Below are positions 36,932 to 45,738 of a stretch of 64,000 nt of DNA, one piece after another. The stretch is from NCBI RefSeq assembly GCF_001431295.2, contig NZ_LKAJ02000001.1, positions 2,728,001-2,792,000 of the forward strand, given 5' to 3'. The DNA comes from Candidatus Berkiella aquae. GTDB lineage: Bacteria; Pseudomonadota; Gammaproteobacteria; Berkiellales; Berkiellaceae. The notes under the pieces are model-generated. The model was not told where the DNA came from, ran no database searches, and saw nothing but the letters and a program-made list of their open reading frames with translations. Position 1 is the first letter of the stretch; each line of letters starts with the position of its first letter. A program made the position numbers and the translations under genes.

Positions 36932-37723
36932 TTATTGTTTTTTGACATAGTAGTGGTTTATACCATACACCTTAAACCCGCATCGACGATAAATATTGTA
37001 ACCACTATCCGAAGATTCAAGATAACAATGTTTAAATCCTAACTGCTTTGCAACATTCATGAGATGACGTGTGAGTGTGGTGCCATAGCCTCTTCTTAAT
37101 GCAGATGTCTTAGTGGCGATATTGTGAATCATCACCACATCGTCTATTAAAAAGAGCGTACCGGATGAAACGACTTCCTCTTCTGAATAGGCAACAAACT
37201 GTTTTAAGACGCCTGTTTCTTTAGAGACTTTCTCATTTAATTGACGAAATAATTCACCACCATCTTTCGCTTCAAATCCTTCACAGATAGGTTGTATCCA
37301 TTTTAGCAAATTGTCGCTACTTAATAGTTCCTGAACACGAATGCCAGGATGATGTGATTGTGTGTCGACGGTTGATAAATCGCAATACATACAAGGAACC
37401 GATTCGATGACACCAAATTTTTCTTGTAATAAAAGTTCATGAAGATTAGCTGGTGTTGATAAAGCTGTTCTAACCAGGGTCCAAGGAACTTGGTAATGGC
37501 TAAACCATTCATGCATATTTTCGCAAATATCATGGATATCGTGAGTATTAATTTCTCCTAAATAAGCAATGTTTAAAAACGGAGAGTCAATATCAGTCAC
37601 AATAGCGGTAGTATTTTTATACGTTTTTTGATTACTGGCTAATGCTGTAAAAAAGCGCATAGTTGCGCTTAGTCCTTGTTCGAGTAACGCTTGGTCTTCA
37701 ATTTCAATTTGAAATGTCTGCAT
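36932..37723 (-). CDS. GNAT-family N-acetyltransferase
   Basis: 263 residues. The C-terminal domain has the acetyl-CoA loop motif LRRGYGTTLTRHLMNVAKQLG (about 214-234, the R/Q-x-x-G-x-G/A form) followed by YLESSDSGYNIYRRCGFKVYG, the usual strand 6-helix 4. The N-terminal 110 residues are a degenerate second GNAT-like half seen in many 250-300 residue members. Acceptor unknown. Divergent from the ABC importer operon and its leader ORF. Confidence 0.85.
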   Translation of the reverse strand: MQTFQIEIEDQALLEQGLSATMRFFTALASNQKTYKNTTAIVTDIDSPFLNIAYLGEINTHDIHDICENMHEWFSHYQVPWTLVRTALSTPANLHELLLQEKFGVIESVPCMYCDLSTVDTQSHHPGIRVQELLSSDNLLKWIQPICEGFEAKDGGELFRQLNEKVSKETGVLKQFVAYSEEEVVSSGTLFLIDDVVMIHNIATKTSALRRGYGTTLTRHLMNVAKQLGFKHCYLESSDSGYNIYRRCGFKVYGINHYYVKKQ

Positions 37724-37814
37724 GGTTTCACTTTCTATTAAGTTATTGTCTTTATTATCATTTTTAAGTTTATCACGATAATGCTACCGCTCGCGATTTC
37801 GTGATTTTTACCCC

Positions 37815-37843
37815 TTTACAGTTCTTAGGATATCAGATACATT
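37815..37843 (+). promoter_or_regulatory. Candidate promoter of leader ORF / ABC importer
   Basis: TTTACA (37815-37820), 17 bases, TACATT (37838-37843), 37 bases upstream of the leader ATG. Partial match to sigma-70 consensus; alternatives exist in this AT-rich stretch. Confidence 0.3.
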
Positions 37844-37879
37844 CGATGTTCTATAGTGTTAACTTTGGAAGAATAAATC

Positions 37880-38038
37880 ATGGCACAACTTTATTATTAT
37901 GCATCCTTCGGTTCTTATCGATTTAAAGGCTATTTTTATGCCGTGATTTTTGCCTTTAATCAGCTACTTTGTAACCTTATTCAATTGAACCGGAGCCTAT
38001 TATGGAACAGATCATCAAAACTGCAGCAAAAAACGTAA
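37880..38038 (+). CDS. Tyr/Phe-rich leader peptide ORF (52 aa)
   Basis: Start ATG 37880 with GGAAGA 6 bases upstream; runs to TAA at 38036-38038 and overlaps the start of the ABC binding-protein gene by 37 bases. Residues 5-26 contain six Tyr and five Phe (YYY at 5-7, then F10, Y13, F15, Y18, F19, Y20, F24, F26). Such density resembles amino-acid leader peptides (pheL-type) in which ribosome stalling senses charged tRNA. The ribosome site of the next gene (CGGAG) lies inside this ORF, so stalling or passage of ribosomes could control its translation. A small membrane peptide is an alternative. Confidence 0.5.
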   Translation: MAQLYYYASFGSYRFKGYFYAVIFAFNQLLCNLIQLNRSLLWNRSSKLQQKT

Positions 38039-39000
38039 AGCTTGTTTTAATTCTTCTCTGTCTCTTATCTTTCTCTTCTCCCATTCTTATTGCTAACGAA
38101 CTTCCCCTTAAAACCATTGCCATTACTGAAATTGTCTCTCACCCTTCCTTAATTCAAGCGAAAAAGGGTATTTTAGATGTTCTTAAAGAAAATGGTTATG
38201 CATCAGGCAACAATCTAACGGTTCTTGAAGCTAATGCTCAAAATAGTCTTGCAACAGCGGCATTGATTGCTAAAAAATGGGTGAGTCAAAAGCCCGATGT
38301 GATAGTCCCTATTTCCACACCTTCCGCACAAACGGTCATTAAAGCAGCTAGAGGGACAAACATTCCCATTGTGTTTGCTTCAGTTACCGATCCGATTGCA
38401 GCAGGTTTAGTGTCACAATTAACAGGCAATGATTTCATTTCTGGTATTACCGATTCACCGCCATTACAAGAAGAATGGGCGCTTATCCAAGCTCTCCTTC
38501 CCAATGTGAAATCGGTGGGTGTTCTTTATAATCCCAGTGAAGCCAATTCAGCCAAAACACTGGCATTATTCAAAGATAGAGCGCCCTCTTCTATCAAGAT
38601 CATAGCGGTCAGTGTTAATAATACGAATGACATTAAAAATGCACTCAACTCGATGATCGGTAAAATCGATGCGCTATATATCCCTTCTGATAATACCGTA
38701 TTCTCTTGTTTACCTACCTTGGTGAAATTAACGCGTCAACACCAACTCCCTTTATTCTCAAGTGATCCTGATTCAGTCAAACAAGGGGTTTTAGCCTGTA
38801 TTGGTTACACACAATATGAGGTAGGAAGAGCCGCAGGGAAACAAGTTCTCCAAGTACTAAAAGGTAAAACAGCATTACCTATTATGACGCCTGAAAAAAT
38901 GAGTCTCGTAGTTAATGAAACAACCGCCAAAGCATTGCATCTTCATATTCCCTCTGAATTATTGGGTTTATCTGTTCTTGTTGTTCATAAGGATAGTTAA
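38002..39000 (+). CDS. ABC importer substrate-binding protein (TrpX-like, ABC_sub_bind)
   Basis: 332 residues with signal peptide (about 1-31; VLILLCLLSFSSPILIA). The mature protein has the PF04392 layout: IAITEIVSHPSLIQAKKG, QKPDVIVPISTPSAQTVIKA, PIVFASVTDPIAAGLVSQL, VGVLYNPSEANS and DALYIPSDNTVFS. In Gram-positives this family (TrpX) feeds tryptophan or aromatic amino acid importers. First gene of a three-gene importer operon (permease 5 bases on, ATPase overlapping by 4). No lipobox, consistent with a soluble periplasmic protein. The aromatic-rich leader upstream supports a Tyr/Phe/Trp substrate (inference). Confidence 0.85.
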   Translation: MEQIIKTAAKNVKLVLILLCLLSFSSPILIANELPLKTIAITEIVSHPSLIQAKKGILDVLKENGYASGNNLTVLEANAQNSLATAALIAKKWVSQKPDVIVPISTPSAQTVIKAARGTNIPIVFASVTDPIAAGLVSQLTGNDFISGITDSPPLQEEWALIQALLPNVKSVGVLYNPSEANSAKTLALFKDRAPSSIKIIAVSVNNTNDIKNALNSMIGKIDALYIPSDNTVFSCLPTLVKLTRQHQLPLFSSDPDSVKQGVLACIGYTQYEVGRAAGKQVLQVLKGKTALPIMTPEKMSLVVNETTAKALHLHIPSELLGLSVLVVHKDS

Positions 39001-39005
39001 ACATC

Positions 39006-39845
39006 ATGAATTGGTTACAGTTATCAGGAGCCTTTGAATTAGGGCTCATTTATGCATTAGTCGCGATGGGTGTTTATATCACTTTTCGTATTATTGACTT
39101 CCCCGATTTAACGGTCGATGGTAGTTTTGCATTAGGAGGTGTCGTCGCAATTGTACTGCTGCTAAACCATTACCCTCCTTTACTTGCCACATTCATCGCA
39201 ACGCTTTGTGGTGCGATGGCTGGCATACTGACAGGCTATTTACATACTCGTTGGAATATCTTAGGCATATTGGCTAGCATTTTAGTCATGACTGCGCTTT
39301 ATTCTGTTAACTTGCGTTTGATGAACCAACCTAACGTCGCCTTACAAAATGAGTTAACACTTTTCTCATGGGGGTCTATTTTATGGATAACAGCTCTCAT
39401 TGTCATCTTGAGTTTGGTAATACTCGTCTGCTTTTTTCACACGCATTTTGGTTTAGCGATGCGCGCTACGCATGTCAACATGGCTATTTGTCATGCTTAT
39501 GGGATCCAAACTACTTTAATGAAAATAATTGCCTTAGCATTGAGTAATGGCATTGTTGCATTAAGCGGCGCATTATTCGCGCAATCACAAGGTTTTGCTG
39601 ATATCTCGATGGGAACAGGCACTATCATTGTAGGATTGGCATCGGTTATTTTAGGAGAATCTCTATTTTCACCTAAACAAGTCGTTTATGCATTACTGGC
39701 TTGCATCATCGGTTCAATCTTGTATCGCGTTGCTATTGTTTTAGCCTTAAATGGTAATCAATTTGGCTTATTACCTTCTGATTTAAATCTGATAACTGCT
39801 TTGCTTGTCATTAGCACGCTGATTTTGCCGAGGTTAAAACAATGA
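39006..39845 (+). CDS. ABC importer permease (BPD_transp_2 / TrpY-like)
   Basis: 279 residues, about eight transmembrane helices. MNWLQLSGAFELGLIYALVA and ITFRIIDFPDLTVDGSFALG are hallmark N-terminal sequences of the permease partnering ABC_sub_bind proteins. VIVGLASVILGESLF marks the C-terminal EAA-like coupling region. Inner-membrane component; ends overlapping the ATPase start (ATGA), so tightly coupled. Confidence 0.88.
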   Translation: MNWLQLSGAFELGLIYALVAMGVYITFRIIDFPDLTVDGSFALGGVVAIVLLLNHYPPLLATFIATLCGAMAGILTGYLHTRWNILGILASILVMTALYSVNLRLMNQPNVALQNELTLFSWGSILWITALIVILSLVILVCFFHTHFGLAMRATHVNMAICHAYGIQTTLMKIIALALSNGIVALSGALFAQSQGFADISMGTGTIIVGLASVILGESLFSPKQVVYALLACIIGSILYRVAIVLALNGNQFGLLPSDLNLITALLVISTLILPRLKQ

Positions 39846-40591
39846 TTATACTTAATAATATTCATGTTCATTTTCATCATGGAACTCCACTTGCCAAACA
39901 TGTATTACGTGGCATCCATTTAAAAATCAATCAAGGAGAGTTCATTACCATTATTGGCGGCAATGGTGCAGGCAAATCGACCTTAATGAATGTTTTAGCA
40001 GGAGAGGCATTTCCTTCTCAAGGTGACATTTATTTCAATCAACAAAACATTACCCGATGGTCTGCTTGCAAGCGCTCTTGCAAAATTGCACGCTTATTTC
40101 AAGATCCGATGCAAGGCACCTTTGCTCATTTAACGATTGAAGAAAATCTCAGTCTCGCTGTTAAACGTGGAAAACAACGTGGCCTACAACGCCATATCAA
40201 TCCGCAATTGCGACAAAATTTTAAGTCTTTGTTAGCGCCGCTCAAACTACAATTAGAAAAAAGACTGCATCATAAAGTGGGCACTCTTTCTGGGGGGCAG
40301 CGCCAAGCTTTAAGCCTTATCATGGCAACATTACAACAAACTGAACTCTTATTGCTTGATGAGCATACAGCAGCGTTAGATCCCAAAACAGCGCAGAATA
40401 TTATGCTACTTTCTCAACAAATCATCCAAGAACGGCAAATGACGGCGTTGATGATTACGCATAGTTTGTCGCAAGCGCTACATTTTGGTGATCGAACTTT
40501 GGTGTTAAGTGAGGGTAACATTGTTGAAGATCTTTATGGTTCTCGTAGGGCACAAATGCAACCTGAAGTATTAATGAAATATTTTGTATAA
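39842..40591 (+). CDS. ABC importer ATP-binding protein (TrpZ-like)
   Basis: 249 residues. Walker A GGNGAGKST (about 39-47), Q-loop ARLFQDP, signature LSGGQRQALSL, Walker B LLLLDEHTAALDP, and H-loop MITHSL are all intact, with the catalytic Glu present (DEH). Energises the TrpX/TrpY-like importer. No fused domain; last gene of the operon, 52 bases before the nuclease gene on the same strand. Confidence 0.9.
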   Translation: MIILNNIHVHFHHGTPLAKHVLRGIHLKINQGEFITIIGGNGAGKSTLMNVLAGEAFPSQGDIYFNQQNITRWSACKRSCKIARLFQDPMQGTFAHLTIEENLSLAVKRGKQRGLQRHINPQLRQNFKSLLAPLKLQLEKRLHHKVGTLSGGQRQALSLIMATLQQTELLLLDEHTAALDPKTAQNIMLLSQQIIQERQMTALMITHSLSQALHFGDRTLVLSEGNIVEDLYGSRRAQMQPEVLMKYFV

Positions 40592-40643
40592 CGATATTGA
40601 ATTTGTTATTGTAGTCAACTGATAAATTCTTTGTATTATAATT

Positions 40644-41228
40644 ATGTTAGTACTATTTTGTTCCAGAGTATCTAGAGCATCCAAAATTGATCTTTGCCAA
40701 GCCATGCAAAGCTTATCAATAACGCAGCAACCATCATCCACAGTTCCTAGACGATGGTTTCATAGTACTAACACGCTTTTTAAAGATACCCATCATTTAG
40801 ACAGCAATGGCTATATCAAGCAAGTTTATTTAGAACAACGCAAGCAGTTTTTACAAAAGCATCATTTATTGCAAGATTGTATTGAATTTAAAAATCATAT
40901 TGTTTATCAAAATTTGCATTTATATGATTTTGCACAAGTGGATTTACATGGCAAAACGAATTTACAACGCATGCAACAAGGTTTTTGTCCTATTACACTT
41001 GATGCAGAAGATTATTTAACAATTCATCATTTTGATCAAACGCATGATGGCGACTGGATCATTCTGCCCCATCGCTTTCATGAACAATATGATCGCGAAC
41101 TACACAGCCATATTCGAGTTAAGAATGGGGTTATTCGTCATGTCTTTGCCAAAGAAAGGCAAGCTTATTGGCGGTTCATTGCTGATATGCTAGAAAAAAA
41201 AGCTACTTTACACACTCATAAATTATAA
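40644..41228 (+). CDS. HNH/EndoVII-superfamily nuclease (LHH-like) with presequence-like N-terminus
   Basis: 194 residues. Conserved nuclease core: D-L-H-G-K-T-N-L-Q-R-M-Q-Q-G-F-C-P-I (100-117), then the I-H128-H129 pair, D-W-I-I-L-P-H-R-F-H, E-L-H154-S-H156, and R-Q-A-Y-W near the end, the order seen in LHH-type toxin nucleases of the HNH/EndoVII superfamily. The first 45 residues (many Arg/Ser, almost no acidic residues; V-P-R-R-W-F-H-S-T-N-T-L-F) resemble a mitochondrial targeting presequence. No clear ribosome site before the ATG; a later ATG at 40704 is possible. It has no secretion domain or visible immunity gene. The 3' end overlaps a convergent methyltransferase by 26 bases. Confidence 0.65.
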   Translation: MLVLFCSRVSRASKIDLCQAMQSLSITQQPSSTVPRRWFHSTNTLFKDTHHLDSNGYIKQVYLEQRKQFLQKHHLLQDCIEFKNHIVYQNLHLYDFAQVDLHGKTNLQRMQQGFCPITLDAEDYLTIHHFDQTHDGDWIILPHRFHEQYDRELHSHIRVKNGVIRHVFAKERQAYWRFIADMLEKKATLHTHKL

Positions 41229-41976
41229 ATTTATCTTGATTGCTTGCAGCTTGTGACTTGTCATATTTTTTATAATGATGGATTTGGTTAAAACCAACCG
41301 ATTTTAAACATTCATTCATTTCTTCTATCGTATAAAACCGCAATTGAAAATGCTCAATTTCAGTCTTTACTAAATTGCCTTTTTGCACTAATTCGTAACG
41401 GCAGATAATCGAACCTACCTGTCCTTGTGGCCTTAATGCACAAGTACTTAAGATAATCATACTGTCGTTATCATCTTGATTGAATTTTGCATCCCCTTCC
41501 CAAACGCCCAAACGTTCTGGAACGGCTTTAAGTGTTTCAATCTCAAAAACCAATTTGCCACCAGGCAGGAGATGTTCATACATCTGCTGTAAGCTCAGTT
41601 TCACCTGGACCGGATCGATAATCAACCCAAAGGAACCACCAGGGATCAGCATGAGATCATAGGCTGTGGTTGTCTTAAAATCATGTAAAAATTGTCGCCA
41701 CACCAGCGGCTGCAGATTTCTTTGTTGGCATTTTTGCTGAAGCTTTTCGAGCATATACACGGATGCGTCAAAACCATGAATATCAAATCCAGCTTCTAGA
41801 ACAGGCAATAGAAAGCGTCCGGTCCCGCACATAGGCTCAAGAATTGGCCCTTTTGCTGCCAGAATGTACTGCATATAAAATGCCAATTCATCTTCAAAAA
41901 CCTTCGGCTTGTCCCAGTCATAATACTGCGTACACAAATGTAGGTAAGTGTGCATTGACTGCTCGTTGTTATTCAT
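41203..41976 (-). CDS. SAM-dependent methyltransferase
   Basis: 257 residues. Motif I ILEPMCGTGRFLLPVLEAG (about 45-63), the acidic loop IHGFDASVYMLEKL, and motif IV-like LMLIPGGSFGLI followed by YEHLLPGGKLVFEIE mark a class I methyltransferase. C-terminal strand region TEIEHFQLRFYTIEEMNECL is typical of small-molecule methyltransferases. Substrate unknown. Convergent with and overlapping the nuclease gene. Confidence 0.85.
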   Translation of the reverse strand: MNNNEQSMHTYLHLCTQYYDWDKPKVFEDELAFYMQYILAAKGPILEPMCGTGRFLLPVLEAGFDIHGFDASVYMLEKLQQKCQQRNLQPLVWRQFLHDFKTTTAYDLMLIPGGSFGLIIDPVQVKLSLQQMYEHLLPGGKLVFEIETLKAVPERLGVWEGDAKFNQDDNDSMIILSTCALRPQGQVGSIICRYELVQKGNLVKTEIEHFQLRFYTIEEMNECLKSVGFNQIHHYKKYDKSQAASNQDKFIIYECVK

Positions 41977-42096
41977 TAGTTATGAGACTATTTTACTACT
42001 ACAAAAATTCGCCAAGTATACATTCACCTTTTAGAACAAGCTAGGATTAAGGATTAATTAAATAAGTTAATTAGTTTACGCAAACACTTGACTAAC

Positions 42097-43785
42097 TTAC
42101 CAATTTTTTAAGACGCGCATACATAGCCTTCTGGTATTGGCGTAACTGAAAGTCATTTTAGGGGTTGCGATATCATCAATTGCTGAAATATAACCATCTT
42201 CTACTTCCACTTTATGTGAATAATATCCTCGATTCTTTTTGACATATTCAATATGACGCCATAAAAAACCAGTCGGAGTTTTGCGTGCCGCAGGCTTTGG
42301 GATTTGATCGAATGTAGCCATAAAAGCTGAGTCTTGACGAATCAATGTTTGAATCTTTAATGGTGTTCTTGCAAATAGATCGAGTGCTCGCGCTCTGTCA
42401 TTTCTATCTTTGATAGTTTTGTTTCTTTGACCATGATGAGCTATGATGACTTGCTTTACCAAATGAGCATAAAATTGAATGAGCATAGGATGTTGAGCAT
42501 AAAACATATTTTTCACCAGCTCATCAATCTCTCGATTTCTCATGAAATTTGAAAAACGCTTATATTTTCTACGATTTCTTTCAGCGAAAGCAACCTCTCT
42601 AATCTCTGCTTCACTGGCATCGGGTTTGGTTTGCAATAACACAATCAGTGCTTCGATATTTGCTTTAGGATTGGAAAAAGTACAATTGTCATATTTTTGA
42701 ATCTTACTTGAAAAACGAGCCACGGAGCTTTTAAAATCAATCACTCGCTTAAGTAGATTATTAAATGTCGTATGAGATTGCGCAGTCATAAGCTCTTTGA
42801 GAAAATCTTCATCTATTAAACTTTGAGCTTTTATTTTAAATATTTTTGAACCATAACGCGGATCACCACAGGGACCACGATTGGTATAAACCAGATAATC
42901 ACCACGCAATGAAATGCTAACAGCATGATCATCCCAACCAGGCGTCAGTGCAATCAGTTTATTTGCTTGATATTGTGCTAATAATGTTTTCGCAGCATTA
43001 TCTTGATAACTACAAGTATTTTTTATCAATAGCTGCCAATTCCGCCGATAAGCTTCTTCAATCTCTACAAATAAAGGTGACGAATAATTTGTCTTGGCAT
43101 AAGCATCGAGGTAATCTATCAATACTTTGGCTGAAACTTCGGTTGGTGCATATCCTGTTTGAAAAGAATATTGATGCCCATGATAGGACATCGTCACAGG
43201 ATCTCCTAACCCTAAAACATGTCCTGCTCGATATGCAAAATAATACATATCTATTAAGGGGGTAACAGATGCACTCCATTGTCGGCTGACATTGAAATAA
43301 TGATAGAGTATCTTAATGGCAAATTCAGGAATGACTTTTAATTCATCGAAATCTTGACAAAGTTCAAGTAAATCTTCTGAAAAATAATTTCCTACTAGTA
43401 GAAAATCCTGAATTCCTTTCCAATTTAAATTGCGCAGCAAGTAACTGAGTTGTTTTTTGGGTAATTGAATACTTTTAAGATGCGCAATAATATGATTTTG
43501 TTTGGTTTTATCTAACTCTTTAGGATATAAATTATTAGTATAAGCATGAATAAATTTATCTCGTGAGCCTTGTTGAATCAATTTATTGTTTACAAGAATA
43601 GTGATCTCACTATTTTCACTTAATAAATCAATAAAATCCAGCATCTGATGATTGTCATTAAAACAGTTTAAAGTCTCAATCAAGTCTTCACTGCTAAGCC
43701 GCAGTGGACTTTTGATGGTGTATTGAACAGGTAACGTTCCTTTGCGCGCTTTTTGCTGTATTTGTTTAATCGTTAATTCTGGCAT
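42097..43785 (-). CDS. His...NCTFSN cysteine-protease-like effector candidate
   Basis: 562 residues. The N-terminal 150 residues look like short helical repeats (LIETLNCFNDNHQMLDFIDL; LSYLLRNLNWKGIQDFLLVG). The core at about 275-385 has P-G-W-D-D-H287-A-V-S-I-S-L, strand Y-L-V-Y-T-N-R-G-P-C-G, and Y-D-N-C368-T-F-S-N, matching the ankyrin protein at 30063 in order and in the flanking hydrophobic pattern (His to Cys 81 residues here, 94 there). C-terminal 170 residues are basic and helical. No signal peptide; ends RVLKNW. Likely host-directed Cys/His hydrolase or transferase; activity unproven. Confidence 0.55.
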   Translation of the reverse strand: MPELTIKQIQQKARKGTLPVQYTIKSPLRLSSEDLIETLNCFNDNHQMLDFIDLLSENSEITILVNNKLIQQGSRDKFIHAYTNNLYPKELDKTKQNHIIAHLKSIQLPKKQLSYLLRNLNWKGIQDFLLVGNYFSEDLLELCQDFDELKVIPEFAIKILYHYFNVSRQWSASVTPLIDMYYFAYRAGHVLGLGDPVTMSYHGHQYSFQTGYAPTEVSAKVLIDYLDAYAKTNYSSPLFVEIEEAYRRNWQLLIKNTCSYQDNAAKTLLAQYQANKLIALTPGWDDHAVSISLRGDYLVYTNRGPCGDPRYGSKIFKIKAQSLIDEDFLKELMTAQSHTTFNNLLKRVIDFKSSVARFSSKIQKYDNCTFSNPKANIEALIVLLQTKPDASEAEIREVAFAERNRRKYKRFSNFMRNREIDELVKNMFYAQHPMLIQFYAHLVKQVIIAHHGQRNKTIKDRNDRARALDLFARTPLKIQTLIRQDSAFMATFDQIPKPAARKTPTGFLWRHIEYVKKNRGYYSHKVEVEDGYISAIDDIATPKMTFSYANTRRLCMRVLKNW

Positions 43786-43956
43786 ACGACAGATTTATTA
43801 GTTCGTTGACTTATGTATGTAAGGCAAGCATGTTACATGACATCTTATATTGAAACAACATCCGCCTCCTTGATCAATTAACAGCAAGTTCAACCCAAAA
43901 TGCTTTGCACTGACTATAGTTGAATCATATATTTGGTTAACTATCTTGGAGGTAAC

Positions 43957-45558
43957 ATGCTGCTGAGTCCAACTGATCAAACAATCCCCTCAATCACGAG
44001 AGAACCGCTTTTACTATCGAAAGAGGCTTTACTCGCCCGCAAACAGGCATTAGGTAAGCAAACACTTCAAGAAACCACGATAAGCCTCTACACCGACAAC
44101 AGCAATCCTCTCTTCCCTAAACAATATGAGATTGTCTCCTTTATTGATGGGCATCAGCTAGTGCGCGTTTTTGCTATCGATAAAAATGCCAAACTTGGCG
44201 AAGGGGCGCAAGGCGAAGTCTATTTAGCACAAGAATTATTCGAAGATAAAAAACCAACTCCCACAAAACCCCTATTATCGATTGTGAAAATAACCAGTAA
44301 TCAAATTCATTTTGATGATTATCAGAATGAATTTGAAATATTGAATCATATCCATCGTAACGCCGAGCAGTGCCTTTATAAGCAAAACGAAGCCGAAACG
44401 ACTTTCTTATTTAGCCCCTTTTATCCTGGCATTAATTTACAAGACATTTGCTATTATAATTTCAGCGGGCAACTTGTAAAAAAACCCCTTAACGAATTGT
44501 TGTTGATCAAATTATTTCAGGGAATTTTATCAGAAGTACAACAACTTCATCAGAAGGATGGCGTATTACATCGCGATTTAAAACTCAACAATTTTTTAGT
44601 CGAGATTAACAATGACAAAGTCAACGTTAAATTAATTGATTTTGGCACTTCCTGTTTAATACAAAAGTCAAATAAATCATTTAGCGGCACGGTTGGTTAT
44701 CAAGCGCCTGATTTAACCTTGCCCCCTAATCAACATGGCATCTATAATTTACAACACGAATATTATTCAGTCGGTGTAATATTGGCAGAACTCATTGCCA
44801 ATGAGAATTATCACCGATATATTGAATATAAAATGCGCGATTTTGCCAGTAGCAATTTCCTTGGAACCATTCAAAAAAGTGATCTAAAAGCCAATTTACC
44901 TAGTGTCTTTGCCGATAAGTCAAACGAACGTTACCCCACGTTTGCAGCTTTTGTTGAAATGATAAAATTGTTAACCAAGAAAGATCCTTTCAAACGTCCA
45001 ACCTATCTAGATATTGAGAAAATGATTAAGCGGCTTACAACTATGGAGCAAGATTATTACCTACGACCTGATTCTCCAAAATCAGAGTCTGCAACACCCC
45101 GAGAACCCACTTCATCGCAAGATTTTTCTATTCGCTTCACGGGTTTTAAGAAAGAAGAACTCACACGACAATTAGAAGCATTAACGTCTGAATTAAAAAG
45201 TATCCAATTTAATGATAAGCCATCTTCCTCAATGGATACGATGCAAATCCATTTTGCCTTAAGTTTCTCAAGCAGTAGCCCTAGCGGTTATAACGTCACT
45301 CGACCACGAAGCCAATCTGAAATACCGCCCTTAAATCTTGAAAGCCTACCTCAAAGCAGTGAACGCATTGCAAAATCACGGCGTAAGAAAGTTTCGGTAA
45401 GCCCTAAAACTACCAAAACGCCTCCCAATTCACCAACCCTACCGTCTATTGCTGAACCCGATCATAAACAATTAACTTTGAGAGCGTTTTTAGAAGAAGA
45501 ACACAAAACAGAAAAAAAAGAAAAGCGCAAAAATAAAAAATTAGAAAAACCTCATTAA
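43957..45558 (+). CDS. Eukaryotic-type Ser/Thr protein kinase, effector candidate
   Basis: 533 residues; ATG 43957 follows GGAGG by 4 bases (an in-frame TTG at 43933 lies upstream of this site). A full kinase fold is visible: Gly loop LGEGAQGEVYLA (80-91), VAIK-type lysine K111 (LSIVKIT), catalytic H205-R-D207-L-K-L-N-N, D228-F-G, activation segment GTVGYQAPDL in place of APE, and helix F YSVGVILAEL. All catalytic residues are present. A Ser/Pro-rich linker and very basic C-terminus (EKRKNKKLEKPH) follow. No membrane segment or PASTA domains, unlike bacterial housekeeping kinases, so resembles LegK-type secreted kinases. Confidence 0.8.
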   Translation: MLLSPTDQTIPSITREPLLLSKEALLARKQALGKQTLQETTISLYTDNSNPLFPKQYEIVSFIDGHQLVRVFAIDKNAKLGEGAQGEVYLAQELFEDKKPTPTKPLLSIVKITSNQIHFDDYQNEFEILNHIHRNAEQCLYKQNEAETTFLFSPFYPGINLQDICYYNFSGQLVKKPLNELLLIKLFQGILSEVQQLHQKDGVLHRDLKLNNFLVEINNDKVNVKLIDFGTSCLIQKSNKSFSGTVGYQAPDLTLPPNQHGIYNLQHEYYSVGVILAELIANENYHRYIEYKMRDFASSNFLGTIQKSDLKANLPSVFADKSNERYPTFAAFVEMIKLLTKKDPFKRPTYLDIEKMIKRLTTMEQDYYLRPDSPKSESATPREPTSSQDFSIRFTGFKKEELTRQLEALTSELKSIQFNDKPSSSMDTMQIHFALSFSSSSPSGYNVTRPRSQSEIPPLNLESLPQSSERIAKSRRKKVSVSPKTTKTPPNSPTLPSIAEPDHKQLTLRAFLEEEHKTEKKEKRKNKKLEKPH

Positions 45559-45564
45559 GACTGA

Positions 45565-45589
45565 ATAGCCCTGATAATATCAGGGCTAT
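45565..45589 (+). terminator. Hairpin terminator after the kinase gene
   Basis: Eleven-base arms ATAGCCCTGAT and ATCAGGGCTAT with a three-base loop, 7 bases after the stop. Followed by ATTAAAATG rather than a long T-run, so efficiency is uncertain. Confidence 0.55.
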
Positions 45590-45738
45590 ATTAAAATGAG
45601 TTAATTTTCCAAATGTCTGATTATTGTGACCGATTATCCGCCAGTCATAACCAACTATCGCGTTTATCACCACAAGGATTGCGCTCTTTTTGTGCCTACG
45701 ATAATTTCTGCTAATCATTTACTTAAGGAGAAGATCAC

